Origin: Clostridia bacterium
GTDB lineage: Bacteria > Bacillota > Clostridia > Christensenellales > Borkfalkiaceae
Length of the DNA: 64,000 nucleotides
NCBI GenBank assembly: GCA_013316055.1
Contig: WSNM01000002.1
Span: 30,883 to 94,882, forward strand
Direction: 5' to 3'
Shown piece by piece: positions 34,505 through 44,100 of the stretch (its first letter is position 1; each line of letters opens with the position of its first letter). The notes below the pieces were generated by a model. The model had not been told where the DNA came from. It saw only the letters and a program-made list of their open reading frames with translations, and did not search any database. The position numbers and the translations under genes are program-made.

Positions 34505-35731
34505 ATGTCGCATAACGTTATTGCCGAAGGCAAAAGATGCTTAAACTGTAAAAAGCCGTTGTGCAGGACGGGCTGTCCCGTTAATACGCCTATACCGCAA
34601 ATGATTTCTATGTTTTTAAACGGACAAATCAAGGAGGCGGGCAAAATGGTTTTTGAAAACAACCCGCTTTCCGTGGTCTGCTCGATTGTCTGCAATCACG
34701 GCAACCAATGTCAGGGTCACTGCGTGCGCGGCATTAAGGGCGAGCCCGTGGAGGTCAGCTCTATCGAAAATTTTGTATCCTCTGCCTACCTTGACAGCCT
34801 TGCGCTTGACAGGGCGGAGCCGAACGGCATAAAGGTAGCCGTAGTCGGCGCGGGTCCCGCGGGCATAACAATAGCCATAAAAATGGCTCAGCTCGGCTAC
34901 GACGTAACCATTTTCGAATCCAAATTAAAAATCGGCGGGGTGCTTAGGTACGGCATTCCCGAATTTCGTCTGCCTAAATCGATAATAGACAAGTACGAGC
35001 GGCTTTTGCTTCAATTAGGCGTAAAAATCAAATACAACGTCACAATCGGCAAGGCGTTCGGCGTGGAGGAGCTGTTCCGCGACGGCTTCAAGGCAATTTC
35101 CATAGGCACGGGCGTTACGTGGCCCATTGCCCTCAATATCAAGGGTGAAACGCTCGGTCACGTCCACTACGGCGTGCACTTTTTAGAGCGGCCGGACAGC
35201 TTCCACCTCGGCAACAGCTTAATAGTAATCGGCGCGGGCAACGTTGCTATGGACGTGGCGAGGACTGCGCTTCGCCGCGGCGTAAAGGACGTGAAAATTG
35301 TTGTCCGCAGCGACCGTTACACGGCAAGCGAGGAGGAAAAGGAGTATGCGGAAATAGAGGGCGCGCAGTTTATTTTCAACAAGGCGCCCGTGGAAATTAC
35401 GGACAGCGGCGTTATGTTTGCAGATACCGTGTGCGACGAAAATCATCGGGTCGTTTCCGTTTCGGATAAGCCGCAGCTTATGCGCGCGGACAGCGTAATG
35501 ATTTGCGTATCTCAAAAGCCTTCCAACCTTATACTTACGCAGACGGAGGGGCTTGAAGTGAACGGGCACGGGCTTGCCAAAATAAGCGCCAACGGAGAAA
35601 CCACCCGTGCAGGACTGTTTGCCTCCGGCGACGTGGTCCGCGGCGCAAAAACGGTTGTAGAGGCAGTCGAAACCTCCAAGCGCGTAGCCGCGGCAATGCA
35701 CGAATATCTGCAATCCCTTCCCAAAGAGTAA
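34505..35731 (+). CDS. GltD-like NAD(P)-dependent flavoprotein oxidoreductase
   Basis: The 408-residue protein is the size and layout of the glutamate synthase small subunit / NfnB-SudA family. The N-terminal cysteine clusters (CLNCKKPLCRTGCPVNTPI, CNHGNQCQGHC) bind two [4Fe-4S] clusters. VVGAGPAGITIAIKMAQLGYDVTIFE is the FAD Rossmann motif, and VIGAGNVAMDVARTALRRG the NAD(P) motif. AGLFASGDVVRGAKTVVEAVE closes the FAD site. No gltB large subunit is adjacent, so it is likely a stand-alone electron-transfer enzyme. A sulfide dehydrogenase or NADH-ferredoxin role is possible. Confidence 0.85.
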   Translation: MSHNVIAEGKRCLNCKKPLCRTGCPVNTPIPQMISMFLNGQIKEAGKMVFENNPLSVVCSIVCNHGNQCQGHCVRGIKGEPVEVSSIENFVSSAYLDSLALDRAEPNGIKVAVVGAGPAGITIAIKMAQLGYDVTIFESKLKIGGVLRYGIPEFRLPKSIIDKYERLLLQLGVKIKYNVTIGKAFGVEELFRDGFKAISIGTGVTWPIALNIKGETLGHVHYGVHFLERPDSFHLGNSLIVIGAGNVAMDVARTALRRGVKDVKIVVRSDRYTASEEEKEYAEIEGAQFIFNKAPVEITDSGVMFADTVCDENHRVVSVSDKPQLMRADSVMICVSQKPSNLILTQTEGLEVNGHGLAKISANGETTRAGLFASGDVVRGAKTVVEAVETSKRVAAAMHEYLQSLPKE

Positions 35732-35739
35732 ATAATCAA

Positions 35740-35775
35740 AAGCGTGGGCGCAACATTAGTTGCGCCCACGCTTAA
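35740..35775. terminator. Bidirectional terminator, gltD-like / glycosyltransferase
   Basis: AAGCGTGGGCGCAA pairs with TTGCGCCCACGCTT (loop CATTAG), followed by AATTTT. It lies between convergent stops. Confidence 0.75.
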
Positions 35776-35783
35776 TTTTATAT

Positions 35784-37034
35784 TTATTTTCCTGCAAGCT
35801 TAAGCGCTTTTTTTACGGCTTTCTTACTTATGTCAAGCGTTTTGCATTGTTCTGCAAATTCGTCATAATCAGCCGTCGGCTGCGACAGAATAACCTCGGC
35901 AAGGTCCAAAATAGCCGGCTTTTTAAGCGCAAGCGTGTTTTTCGACATCTCGTTCAGCTTATCGGGGTTTTCGCACAAATCGGCAATATGCCTTTTTAGT
36001 TCCTTTGAATTTTTAAAGGACAGCAGCACGCCCTTCTTTTTAAGATAAACTATATTGTGCTTTTCCTGCGCGGGCACATGCTCGGTAACAAGCATAGGCA
36101 CGCCTTTGTTTATAATTTCGGTTGCGCCCGTACCGCCGCACTTGCAAATTGCCAAATCCACGGCAGACAAATACAGCGGAACGTCGTCTGTAAACCCTAC
36201 GTTAAGAATTTTTACCCCGCCGAGAGCCCCGCCGTGCGCATTGCCGCGCGCCTTTTTACTGCGTAAAAGCCTGTCTATCTTTTTAAAGCCCTTTTTATCC
36301 TTGCCGTTAATGGCAATTATCTGTGCATTTTTGTCCTTTAAGGCGCGTAACAGCTCCTTGAAAATTTTAAATCCGCCGCTCCACAGCCCGCCGCCGAACA
36401 TAACAAGCACGGTGAACACGTCTGCATCAAGTCCCAGCTGCCTGCGCGCCTCGGCTTTGTCCACCATGTCAAGCGTGCGCGCGTTTACGGGCAGACCGAG
36501 CGGCAGAAGGCGCTCATACTGATAGCCTTCGGCTATAAACTCGTTTATAAAATCCTCGTTGGGAATGGCAAAATAATCAACGCCGATACCCGCCTCCCAG
36601 AACGGCGAATTTACATAGTCGAGGTTTGCCGCAATGCATTTGCATGGCAAATCGAGCATAAGCTTTAAATCCGTCAACGCGATAGAGCCGTAAAAATGCG
36701 TGCAGTAGATAACGTCGGGCTTAAAATCGAGTATATCCCTTAAAAGCCCGTCAAGCGTCGAGGCGACCGTATTCTGCGAAGGACAGCTGTACCTTTTTTC
36801 AGGGTCAGCCTTCATATATTTGTTGTAAAAATAATCGTACAAATGCGGCAATCTGCTTACCGCAAGACTGTATCCGCCGTCGGCAACCCATACGTTGAGC
36901 TTAGTGGAATAGCTTTTAAGCAAATCCACAACCTTAACCTCCGCGCCCTTGTCAAGCAAAACCTGCCTCATAGCGTTGGCGCACGCGTTGTGTCCGTTGC
37001 CCGCCGTAACCGTTAAAATAAGAACCTTTTTCAT
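35784..37034 (-). CDS. MGDG synthase-like glycolipid glycosyltransferase (GT28)
   Basis: The enzyme probably adds sugar to diacylglycerol to make glycolipid or a lipoteichoic acid anchor. The 416 residues start MKKVLILTVTAGNGHNACANAMRQVLLDKGAEVKVVDL, the MGDG-synthase N-terminal signature. The C-terminal GT28 part has NVGFTDDVPLYLSAVDLAICKCGGTGATEIINKGVPMLV. ATG 37034 is chosen because the frame upstream (GTG 37046) adds only MIYY. It is similar to Bacillus UgtP. Confidence 0.88.
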   Translation of the reverse strand: MKKVLILTVTAGNGHNACANAMRQVLLDKGAEVKVVDLLKSYSTKLNVWVADGGYSLAVSRLPHLYDYFYNKYMKADPEKRYSCPSQNTVASTLDGLLRDILDFKPDVIYCTHFYGSIALTDLKLMLDLPCKCIAANLDYVNSPFWEAGIGVDYFAIPNEDFINEFIAEGYQYERLLPLGLPVNARTLDMVDKAEARRQLGLDADVFTVLVMFGGGLWSGGFKIFKELLRALKDKNAQIIAINGKDKKGFKKIDRLLRSKKARGNAHGGALGGVKILNVGFTDDVPLYLSAVDLAICKCGGTGATEIINKGVPMLVTEHVPAQEKHNIVYLKKKGVLLSFKNSKELKRHIADLCENPDKLNEMSKNTLALKKPAILDLAEVILSQPTADYDEFAEQCKTLDISKKAVKKALKLAGK

Positions 37035-37127
37035 ATAATATATCACGTTAATTTCAGTAGCTATAATTTTACATTTTATGTATATCTATGTCAAGCAATA
37101 CTGATTTCATTGCACAAAAAACCAAAG

Positions 37128-37170
37128 CGCGCAGAATTGCCTTGACTTCGGCAATTCTGCGCGCTTTTTA
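37128..37170. terminator. Bidirectional terminator
   Basis: GCGCGCAGAATTGCC pairs with GGCAATTCTGCGCGC, followed by TTTTTAATTT on + and A/T-rich sequence on the minus side. It ends the sugar-kinase transcript. Confidence 0.75.
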
Positions 37171-37184
37171 ATTTGCACCGCAAT

Positions 37185-38222
37185 TTATCTTCTTATATCG
37201 TATTCCTGCTTCATAAGCTTCAATATAGATTCCTCGTCGTCGGTTATGTTAAAGTCGCCGTGCATGGTATGCTTTATTACGGACGCGGCAACCGCAAAGT
37301 TGACAATATCCTCCGCATTCATACCGCGCATAATCGCGTAAATCATACCGCTTGCAAACGCGTCCCCGCCGCCTACGCGGTCTAAAATATTAAAGCGGAA
37401 GGTGCGGCTTTCATAGGTTTCGCCCTCGTACCACATAAACGCTTTAAGGCTGTTTTCACTGCCGGAATGCACGTACCGCACATGCCTGCCTATTGCGCGT
37501 ATGTTGGGATACCGTTTATTAATTTCGCGGAAAACTCTGTCCTGCTCCTTGTAGGTAGGGTTCATTGAAAGCCCGTCCTTTACGTCCCCGCCGTCCGCGG
37601 TCGGCAGATTGAAGGGCTCTACTCCAAACAGCACGTTTATATACGGCAGATATTTGGTAATGCAGTCGCGCGCCTCCTGCCAGCCCCACAGTGCAGAGCG
37701 GAAGTTGCAGTCAAAGCTGACGGTGATTTTCATCTCGTTGGCGGCTTTAAGCGCGTACATAACCAAATCGCGGCAGCCGTGCGACAGCGCGGGGGTAATG
37801 CCGCTTAAATGCAGCCAGTTATAGCCTTCAAGCGTCTTTTTAAAATCCACCGTGGAAAAATCGTACGCGGCAAAGGCGGAGTCCTTTCTGTCGTAGGTCA
37901 CCTTGGACGAGCGCACGCCGAAGCCCTCCTCCAAAAAATATATGCCCATTCTGCCGTGCGGCGCGTAAATGCACGGCGAGCAGTGCACGTCGTTACTGCG
38001 CAGATACCTTATCGCCGCCTTGCCGATAGAGCTGTCGGGCACAACCGTGAAGTAAGAGGCGTCTATGCCCAGATTTGAAAGGGAGGCGGCAACGTTTGCC
38101 TCCGCCCCGCCGTAGGTTACCTTAAACTCGTCGGTTGTGCGTATTTTTTCGTAGTTGGGCGGCGAAAGCCTAAGCAAAAGCTCGCCCATGGTAATAAATT
38201 TAATATTTTGCGTATCGGTCAT
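37185..38222 (-). CDS. PfkB family sugar kinase (KdgK-like)
   Basis: A 345-residue carbohydrate kinase of the ribokinase/PfkB family. It has ITMGELLLRLSP at the N-terminus, GGAEANVAASLSNLG (substrate loop), and DRVGGGDAFASGMIYAIMRG near the C-terminus with the catalytic Asp. The first part best resembles 2-keto-3-deoxygluconate kinases, but the sugar cannot be fixed from sequence alone. ATG 38222 is preceded by GGGGAGG; an upstream extension is less likely. It is monocistronic. Confidence 0.85.
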   Translation of the reverse strand: MTDTQNIKFITMGELLLRLSPPNYEKIRTTDEFKVTYGGAEANVAASLSNLGIDASYFTVVPDSSIGKAAIRYLRSNDVHCSPCIYAPHGRMGIYFLEEGFGVRSSKVTYDRKDSAFAAYDFSTVDFKKTLEGYNWLHLSGITPALSHGCRDLVMYALKAANEMKITVSFDCNFRSALWGWQEARDCITKYLPYINVLFGVEPFNLPTADGGDVKDGLSMNPTYKEQDRVFREINKRYPNIRAIGRHVRYVHSGSENSLKAFMWYEGETYESRTFRFNILDRVGGGDAFASGMIYAIMRGMNAEDIVNFAVAASVIKHTMHGDFNITDDEESILKLMKQEYDIRR

Positions 38223-38300
38223 ATTTTCCTCCCCAAAAACCAACGCCATAATTATATCACCTTAAAATTTAATAGTAAACACCCAAACCCAAAATTTCCG

Positions 38301-38329
38301 TTGCATTTTTGCCGCAGATTTGGTAAAAT
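38301..38329 (+). promoter_or_regulatory. Promoter of the mmcQ remnant unit
   Basis: TTGCAT (38301-38306), a 17-base spacer, TAAAAT (38324-38329). The predicted start is close to the ATG of the 36-residue frame, which would be nearly leaderless. Confidence 0.5.
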
Positions 38330-38335
38330 GGCTTT

Positions 38336-38446
38336 ATGAAGCTTAAAGTAACCGTAAATTCGGTTGCAAACGACGTTGAATACGGCGGAGAACAGCTTTT
38401 GCACGTTGCAAAGGGCGAAGATAATTTCACTTTTGAATTATTATGA
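38336..38446 (+). CDS. 36-aa small reading frame ahead of mmcQ
   Basis: Starting at ATG 38336 it reads MKLKVTVNSVANDVEYGG, then EQLLHVAKGEDNFTFELL. It ends in an ATGA overlap with the mmcQ start, which favours translation. No family is recognised; it could be a remnant of a larger protein or a coupling leader. Confidence 0.4.
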   Translation: MKLKVTVNSVANDVEYGGEQLLHVAKGEDNFTFELL

Positions 38447-38837
38447 TAAGTTACAACGGTATAATCGCATACGTTGAAAGCCTTGCGCATACATCGCACG
38501 ACTGCCCGTGGGAGGGCGATTTTTATTCGCGGGTTTTAAGGCGCAGCGATAATAAAAAGTGGTTCGGGCTGATAATAAAAGCGCCGAAAAGCTTTTTTTG
38601 AGGTACGGCGTCAAGGCGCAGGACGGGGAAACCGTGCTCAATTTAAAATGTCCGCCCGATTTGCAGTTGTTTTTGCGGGAAAAGTACCCCGAATGGGTGT
38701 TGCCTTCATATCATATGAGCAAAACGCACTGGATTTCGGTAGTAATTGCGTCGGATATGCCGGAAGATGAGATTAAACAGTTGATAAAGTTGAGTTATGA
38801 AATAACGGAAAGCGGAAAACGCGCTAAAAACGGTTAA
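38443..38837 (+). pseudogene. MmcQ/YjbR family protein, frameshifted
   Basis: MmcQ/YjbR proteins are small single-domain, DNA-binding-like proteins of unclear role. The first frame reads MISYNGIIAYVESLAHTSHD, then CPWEGDFYSRVLRRSDNKKW and FGLIIKAPKSFF, and stops. The remainder (LRYGVKAQDGETVLNLKCPPD, FLREKYPEWVLPSYHMSKTHWISVVI) continues in another frame. The break lies in a run of seven T at about 38592-38598; eight T would restore one frame. It is a true pseudogene or a homopolymer sequencing error. Confidence 0.75.
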
Positions 38838-38864
38838 ACGGAAAAACCGCACGCAGGAGGACGA

Positions 38865-39809
38865 ATGAAAATAGCATTAAGCACAAGCGGAATGACGAAC
38901 GGCGATTTGGATTTATCGGCATTTGAAAAATTAGGAGAGGTGAAATACTTCGGCGAGCTTCCCCGCGACGAAATTCTCGCGCTCGCCTCCGATTGCGACG
39001 CGTTACTCGTCAACAAGGTAATCGTGGACGAGCAGCTGCTTTCCGCCTGCCCCAAGCTTAAATACGTCGGCACGTTTGCCACAGGCTATAACGTTGTGGA
39101 TTTGGCGGCGTGCAAAAAGCACGGCATAACCGTTTGCAATGTGCCCGACTATTCCACAAACGCGGTAAGCCAGCACGTTTTTGCACTGCTTTTGAATTAT
39201 TACGGAAAAATAAGCGAATACACCGCCTCGGTATACAGGGGGGAATGGATAAAGAGCAAGTCGTTCAGCTATTCGCCCTATCCCACGCACGAGCTCAGCG
39301 GAAAAAAATTCGGAATATACGGCTACGGCAACATCGGCAAAAAAACCGCAAAAATAGCCGAAGCGTTCAGTGCGGAGGTCAAAATCTGCACCCGCACCGT
39401 CCCGCAAAACTGCCCGTACGAGGTTATCGGGCTTGAAGAGCTGCTTAAAACCTGCGATATAGTTTCTTTGCATTGCCCGCTTACCGAGGTAACCGCAAAA
39501 ATGATAAACGCGCAAACGCTCGCGCTTATGAAGAAGAGCGCAGTGCTGATAAACACCGCGCGCGGCGGGCTTGTGGACGAGGCGGCGCTTGCCAAGGCCT
39601 TGAACGAGGGTAAAATCGCGTGCGCGTGCCTCGATACCGTTGACGGCGAGCCTATGTCCGCCGACAACCCCTTACGGCTTGCAAAAAACTGCTACATAAC
39701 CCCGCATATGGCGTGGGTTGCGCTTGAAACGCGCGAGCGGCTTGTAGCCATAGCCGCCGCAAATTTAAAGGCGTTTATGGACGGAAGGCCGCAAAACGTA
39801 GTCGGCTGA
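38865..39809 (+). CDS. D-2-hydroxyacid dehydrogenase
   Basis: An NAD-dependent reductase of 2-oxoacids, similar to hydroxypyruvate/glycerate dehydrogenases. The 314 residues have the Rossmann fingerprint GKKFGIYGYGNIGKKTAKIAEAF, the DIVSLHCPLTEVTAKMINAQTL segment, and NTARGGLVDEAALAKAL with the catalytic Arg. The Glu and His follow in VDGEPMSADNPL and ITPHMAW. AGGAGG precedes the ATG. The substrate is not certain. Confidence 0.92.
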   Translation: MKIALSTSGMTNGDLDLSAFEKLGEVKYFGELPRDEILALASDCDALLVNKVIVDEQLLSACPKLKYVGTFATGYNVVDLAACKKHGITVCNVPDYSTNAVSQHVFALLLNYYGKISEYTASVYRGEWIKSKSFSYSPYPTHELSGKKFGIYGYGNIGKKTAKIAEAFSAEVKICTRTVPQNCPYEVIGLEELLKTCDIVSLHCPLTEVTAKMINAQTLALMKKSAVLINTARGGLVDEAALAKALNEGKIACACLDTVDGEPMSADNPLRLAKNCYITPHMAWVALETRERLVAIAAANLKAFMDGRPQNVVG

Positions 39810-39823
39810 GCTAAAACAAATAA

Positions 39824-39866
39824 ACGCGCCCCGCGGACTTGCCGTCCGCGGGGCGCGTATTTTTTA
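39824..39866 (+). terminator. Terminator after the dehydrogenase
   Basis: A 15-bp stem (39824-39838 with 39844-39858) with the CCGCGGAC/GTCCGCGG core, then ATTTTTTAA. Confidence 0.85.
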
Positions 39867-39878
39867 AACCGAATTCAA

Positions 39879-41057
39879 TTAACCGTTCCACAAATTGCTT
39901 TGGAAGCTTTCCAGCGTGTAGCTGATTGTGCCGAGGTTGTAGGAAATAGGCTGTGAAAGTTTAAGCATTGTCGCTCTGCCCGTGTTGTTGCGCTTGTCGT
40001 TTATTGCGGCAAACCAATAGGTCTGCGAGCCGCCCGGCTGCGCGCTGTTATAATGCAGGCTTGCCGCAACGGTCTGCAAGCCGTTTTCGGCAGGAATATA
40101 AAGCCCCTTTTCGCCAAGCCTTGCTTCAAGCCGACTTTTCAGCTGTGTGTTCTGCTCTTCATTGCTTAAAAGCGCCGCGGTACTGCCCGCAAAATTGAAA
40201 TTTTCCACCGTGCCGCTTTTGGGTATATACAGACTTACCGCCTGCGCAAGCTTGCTGCCTACCGACAGATTTTGCGCGCGCGCCAAAATGTCTAAACAGT
40301 TTAAATCGAAAAGCGAATTTTTTGCTTTTGCAAGTGAAACTTCCGCAGTCTTTGTTTGTTCGTCTCGCGCAAGCTTGTCGGTTGTAACAGTCGTCACCGC
40401 CGAACCGCTGTAACTGTAAAAGCTTTCGTAAACCCTGTCGTATTTTTTATACGCCGCACCGTCTTTCAGCTCCGAGGGCTGTAACATATTCGGCGAAACG
40501 CTTTTTACAGTCTGTTTGGAGTAGAGGGGGCGCAGATAGTCCTTGACGGCAAGGAAGCGGCATTCGGTCACTATCTTGTCGCCCGTAAAGGTTTCGGTCT
40601 GCTCCTCGTGCTTCTTCGTCGCATTCAAGGTGTAGGTTACAGAGGATATGTCAAGCGTGGTTTTGTAGCAGTAAGCGATAATTTCGCCCGCCTCTGCATA
40701 AGCGGCCTTGTATTCCTCGGGATAGCCGTATGCCGACGCGTCGAATTTTTCCGCGTAAAATTCCGTTGTATAGGTGCTGTTTTCGCCGTAGGCAACCGAA
40801 TAGTACTTATTGCGGTATTTTTCTTCGAGGGGGGTGTGGGTCACGGCGTAAGTAATTTTTTCCGCGCCCGTTCTGCCGTCCTCTTCAAAATTTTCGTTGC
40901 CCTTTATAATAGTCGGCTGAAACCCGCCGAAGCCCGTTCCCGAATACCAGTTAGAGCTTAAAACCGCACGGCTTACGGTGTTGGATTTACAGCCTGCCGC
41001 ACCCACAACGCATACTGCGGCAAGCGCGGCGGCAATTATATAAAAAGGTTTTTTCAT
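39879..41057 (-). CDS. Predicted lipoprotein
   Basis: A 392-residue protein starting MKKPFYIIAAALAAVCVVGAAGCK, a lipoprotein signal with lipobox AAGC. The mature part is a large extracellular domain with no recognised family. It opens SNWYSGTGFGGFQPTI and closes TMLKLSQPISYNLGTISY. It is divergent from addB. Confidence 0.75.
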   Translation of the reverse strand: MKKPFYIIAAALAAVCVVGAAGCKSNTVSRAVLSSNWYSGTGFGGFQPTIIKGNENFEEDGRTGAEKITYAVTHTPLEEKYRNKYYSVAYGENSTYTTEFYAEKFDASAYGYPEEYKAAYAEAGEIIAYCYKTTLDISSVTYTLNATKKHEEQTETFTGDKIVTECRFLAVKDYLRPLYSKQTVKSVSPNMLQPSELKDGAAYKKYDRVYESFYSYSGSAVTTVTTDKLARDEQTKTAEVSLAKAKNSLFDLNCLDILARAQNLSVGSKLAQAVSLYIPKSGTVENFNFAGSTAALLSNEEQNTQLKSRLEARLGEKGLYIPAENGLQTVAASLHYNSAQPGGSQTYWFAAINDKRNNTGRATMLKLSQPISYNLGTISYTLESFQSNLWNG

Positions 41058-41170
41058 AAACGTTCCTTAAAAATTTATATGTGGTATTATATCATAACAA
41101 ATTTGAATTGTAAAAACTTTTATGCCACAAAATCCTTAAAATTTAAATAAGCTTGTGGTATAATGCAATT

Positions 41171-44100
41171 ATGATAAAGGCAGTAAGCTGCGCGGCGCTT
41201 TCAACCGCGCTCGAAAAACTGAAAAATATCGTCAAGGCCAACGAGGAAAAGCAAAAAAGAACGGTCATTTTTTGCGAGGACAGGCTTTCGCTCGCCGCCG
41301 AGCGCACTGTTTGCTCGGCAGTAGGCGGCACCTTTTTAACCTCGGTTTACACCTTTGCGCGCTTCCTTTCTTCCGAGGCAGGCAAGCCGCAAAACGTTTT
41401 AAGCGCGCAGGGCTCCGCAATGGCGGTACGCAGAATTATAGAAGAGCGTAAGGCGGAATTAAAGCTGTTCAAAAAGCTTTCCGCGGCAGGTGCGGCGCAG
41501 TCGGTTTACGATACAATCGCCCTGCTGTATTCCTCGCGCGTTTCGGCGGAGGACGTAAAGCGCGCCTCGCAAAGCGGCGGACTGCTCGGCGGCAAGCTGC
41601 ACGATTTGGCTATAATCTACGCCGCCTACGAGGAGTATTTGAAGCAGAGCGGCTTTATAGACAGAAACAGCTATTTAAAACAGCTTGCGCCCGTAATCGA
41701 AAGCAGCGCAAAAATCCGCGGCAGCACTGTGGTGTTCCTCGGCTTTCAGGCTTTCACAAGCACCGTTACGGAATGCGCCTGCGCCGCGTTTACGTCGGCA
41801 GAGGGCGTTTGGGGCGTATTTATAGGCGGAGCCGAGGACATTTACGTCAACGAGGCGCTTGCCGCCTTTTGCGGCGCGGCAAAGGACTTCGGCGGGGCGG
41901 ATACCGAGCAAATTATCGGCGAGCGCAATGCCGAGGCAGAGGCGTTAAGGCGCGGGCTTTTCGACCCCGAAAGCTTTTACCGTCCCTCGGTTTTAAGCGA
42001 AAGAGTGCATTTATACGAGGCGCAGGACGCCGAGGAGGAGCTTGAATTCGTAGCCGCAAGCATAAAAAAGCACGTTTTGGACGGAAACGAGCGCTATGCC
42101 AAAATTTCGGTAATGCTGCCCGATATGGACGTGTCCGAGCGGCTGCTTGCGCGCACCTTCAAGCGCTACCGCATACCCTATTACGCAGACAGACAGCTGC
42201 CGCTTTGCGAGCACCCGCTGTGCGCGTTCATAATCGATTATATTCTCTGCCACACCTCGGGCTGTCGCCCTTGCGACGTGGACGGGGCTGTCGCCTCGCC
42301 GTTTTTTACCGCGGACAGGTCGGACAAGGACGTTTTCCGTAACTATGCGTTAAGGCTTGCCTCCTTCCGCGGCGGCGTTAAGCGCGCGCCCAAGCAAGAG
42401 GTCTGCGCCGAGCTCGGCTTCGACTTCGAAGCGGTGGAAAGGATACGCGGCAGATTTCTCGAAGGTCTTTCCGTGCTTGCCTCAAACACAAATAAATCGG
42501 GCATATGCGGGGGTATACGCTCGCTTTTGGCGTATTTTAAGGCAGAGGAAAAGCTTTTGTCCCTTGCGGAGGACTTCCGCGACGAGCGCCCCGCGGCGGC
42601 GCAGTTCAACGCCCGCGCGTACGAGGCGGTTATGTGCGTGTTGGGAGAGGCGGAAACGCTTACCGACAAAAAAACGCCGGTAAAGGAGCTTGTAAAAATA
42701 TTGAAAAGCGGCTTTGCCGCAATGAAAATATCCCTCATTCCGCCCAAGGCGGACGCGGTGTTCGTGGGCGATTTGGCGGCGACGGCAAACACCGGCTCCG
42801 ACGTGGTTTTTGCGGTAAGGCTTACGGGCGACGTCCCCGAAGCAAGCTCCGACTGCGCACTGCTTACCGACAGAGAAATTGCCGCCTTGGAGGGGGTAAG
42901 TCTGAATATTTCCCCTAAAATCCGTCAGGTAAACGCGCGCAGAAGGGAAACGATAGCCCTGAATATCTGCGCTTTCAGAAAGCACCTTTACTTAACCTAT
43001 CCCGTTTCGTCGGATGGCGAGGAGCGCGGCAAAAGCGAAATTATCCTTTACGCGCAAAAGCTTTTTGCCGCAGATGGCGGAAATTTGTGCCCCGCTGAGA
43101 TAAGAAAGTACGAAAAAGCCGCCGCATACGCGCCCTATTATTGCAGCGAGCTTTTGCCCGCGGTCAGGTATCTGCAAAGGTCCTCCTCGGGGGCGGAGGC
43201 GGATTCGGTTTACGAGGTGCTTTGCCGCCGCGGCTTTGCAAAAATAGCGGACGCCGCGCTTGAAAATACTGTAAAACACGGCATATCACGGGGTCAAAAG
43301 CTTTATTTAAGCTACGGCAGTATTTCGCCCACCGCTTTAGAAACGTATTTTTTATGCCCCTATCTCAGCTTTATAAGGCAAGGGCTAAGGGTTCGCGAGC
43401 GCGAGGAGGGCGTTGTCCGCGCCGTGGATACGGGTAATTTTATCCATTCGGTTTTGCAGGATTTGGCGCCGGAGGTCAACGACGTTTCAACGGAAATACA
43501 GCTTGAAGAACGCGCCCGCGCCCTTGCGGAGGAAAAGCTTAAAAAACCGCCATATTCCTCGCTTACCGATTCCAAAAGCGGTCGTTATACGGCAGACGGA
43601 CTGATAGAGGAGGCGGTAAAAATTTCCCGCGGAATGTACGCCCAGCTTAAAAATTCGGCGTTCAGCGTGTCTGCCACGGAATGCGTGGGCGAGGTTATGC
43701 TTGACGGCGGCGTAAAAATTTACGGCAGAATAGACCGCGTCGACCAAAGCGGCGACATGGTAAGGGTTGTCGATTACAAGACGGGCAATATAGACGCCTC
43801 CGCCGCAAAGTACTATACGGGCGCAAAGCTTCAGCTTCCGCTGTATCTGCTTTCCGCGGCAGAGGGCAGGCGCGCGGTCGGGGCGTATTACTTTCCCGCG
43901 GCGATAGAATACAAGGATAAGCAAGACGGAATTTTCCGTCTGCAAGGCTTTATGGACGGCAGTGACGAGGTGGTTTCCGCTTCCGACAGTCTTGTTCAGC
44001 CCAAGGGCAAAAGCGCCTTTGTCGACGCATATCTGGGGGTCAAAAGGATAGATTCCGCCATGACGAGGGAGGATTTTGCCGCCTTTTTGGAATATTCCCG

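Noticed and set aside
38592-38598. Programmed frameshift in mmcQ
   Set aside because: No slippery heptamer with downstream structure is evident, and the family is not known for recoding; mutation or read error is simpler.
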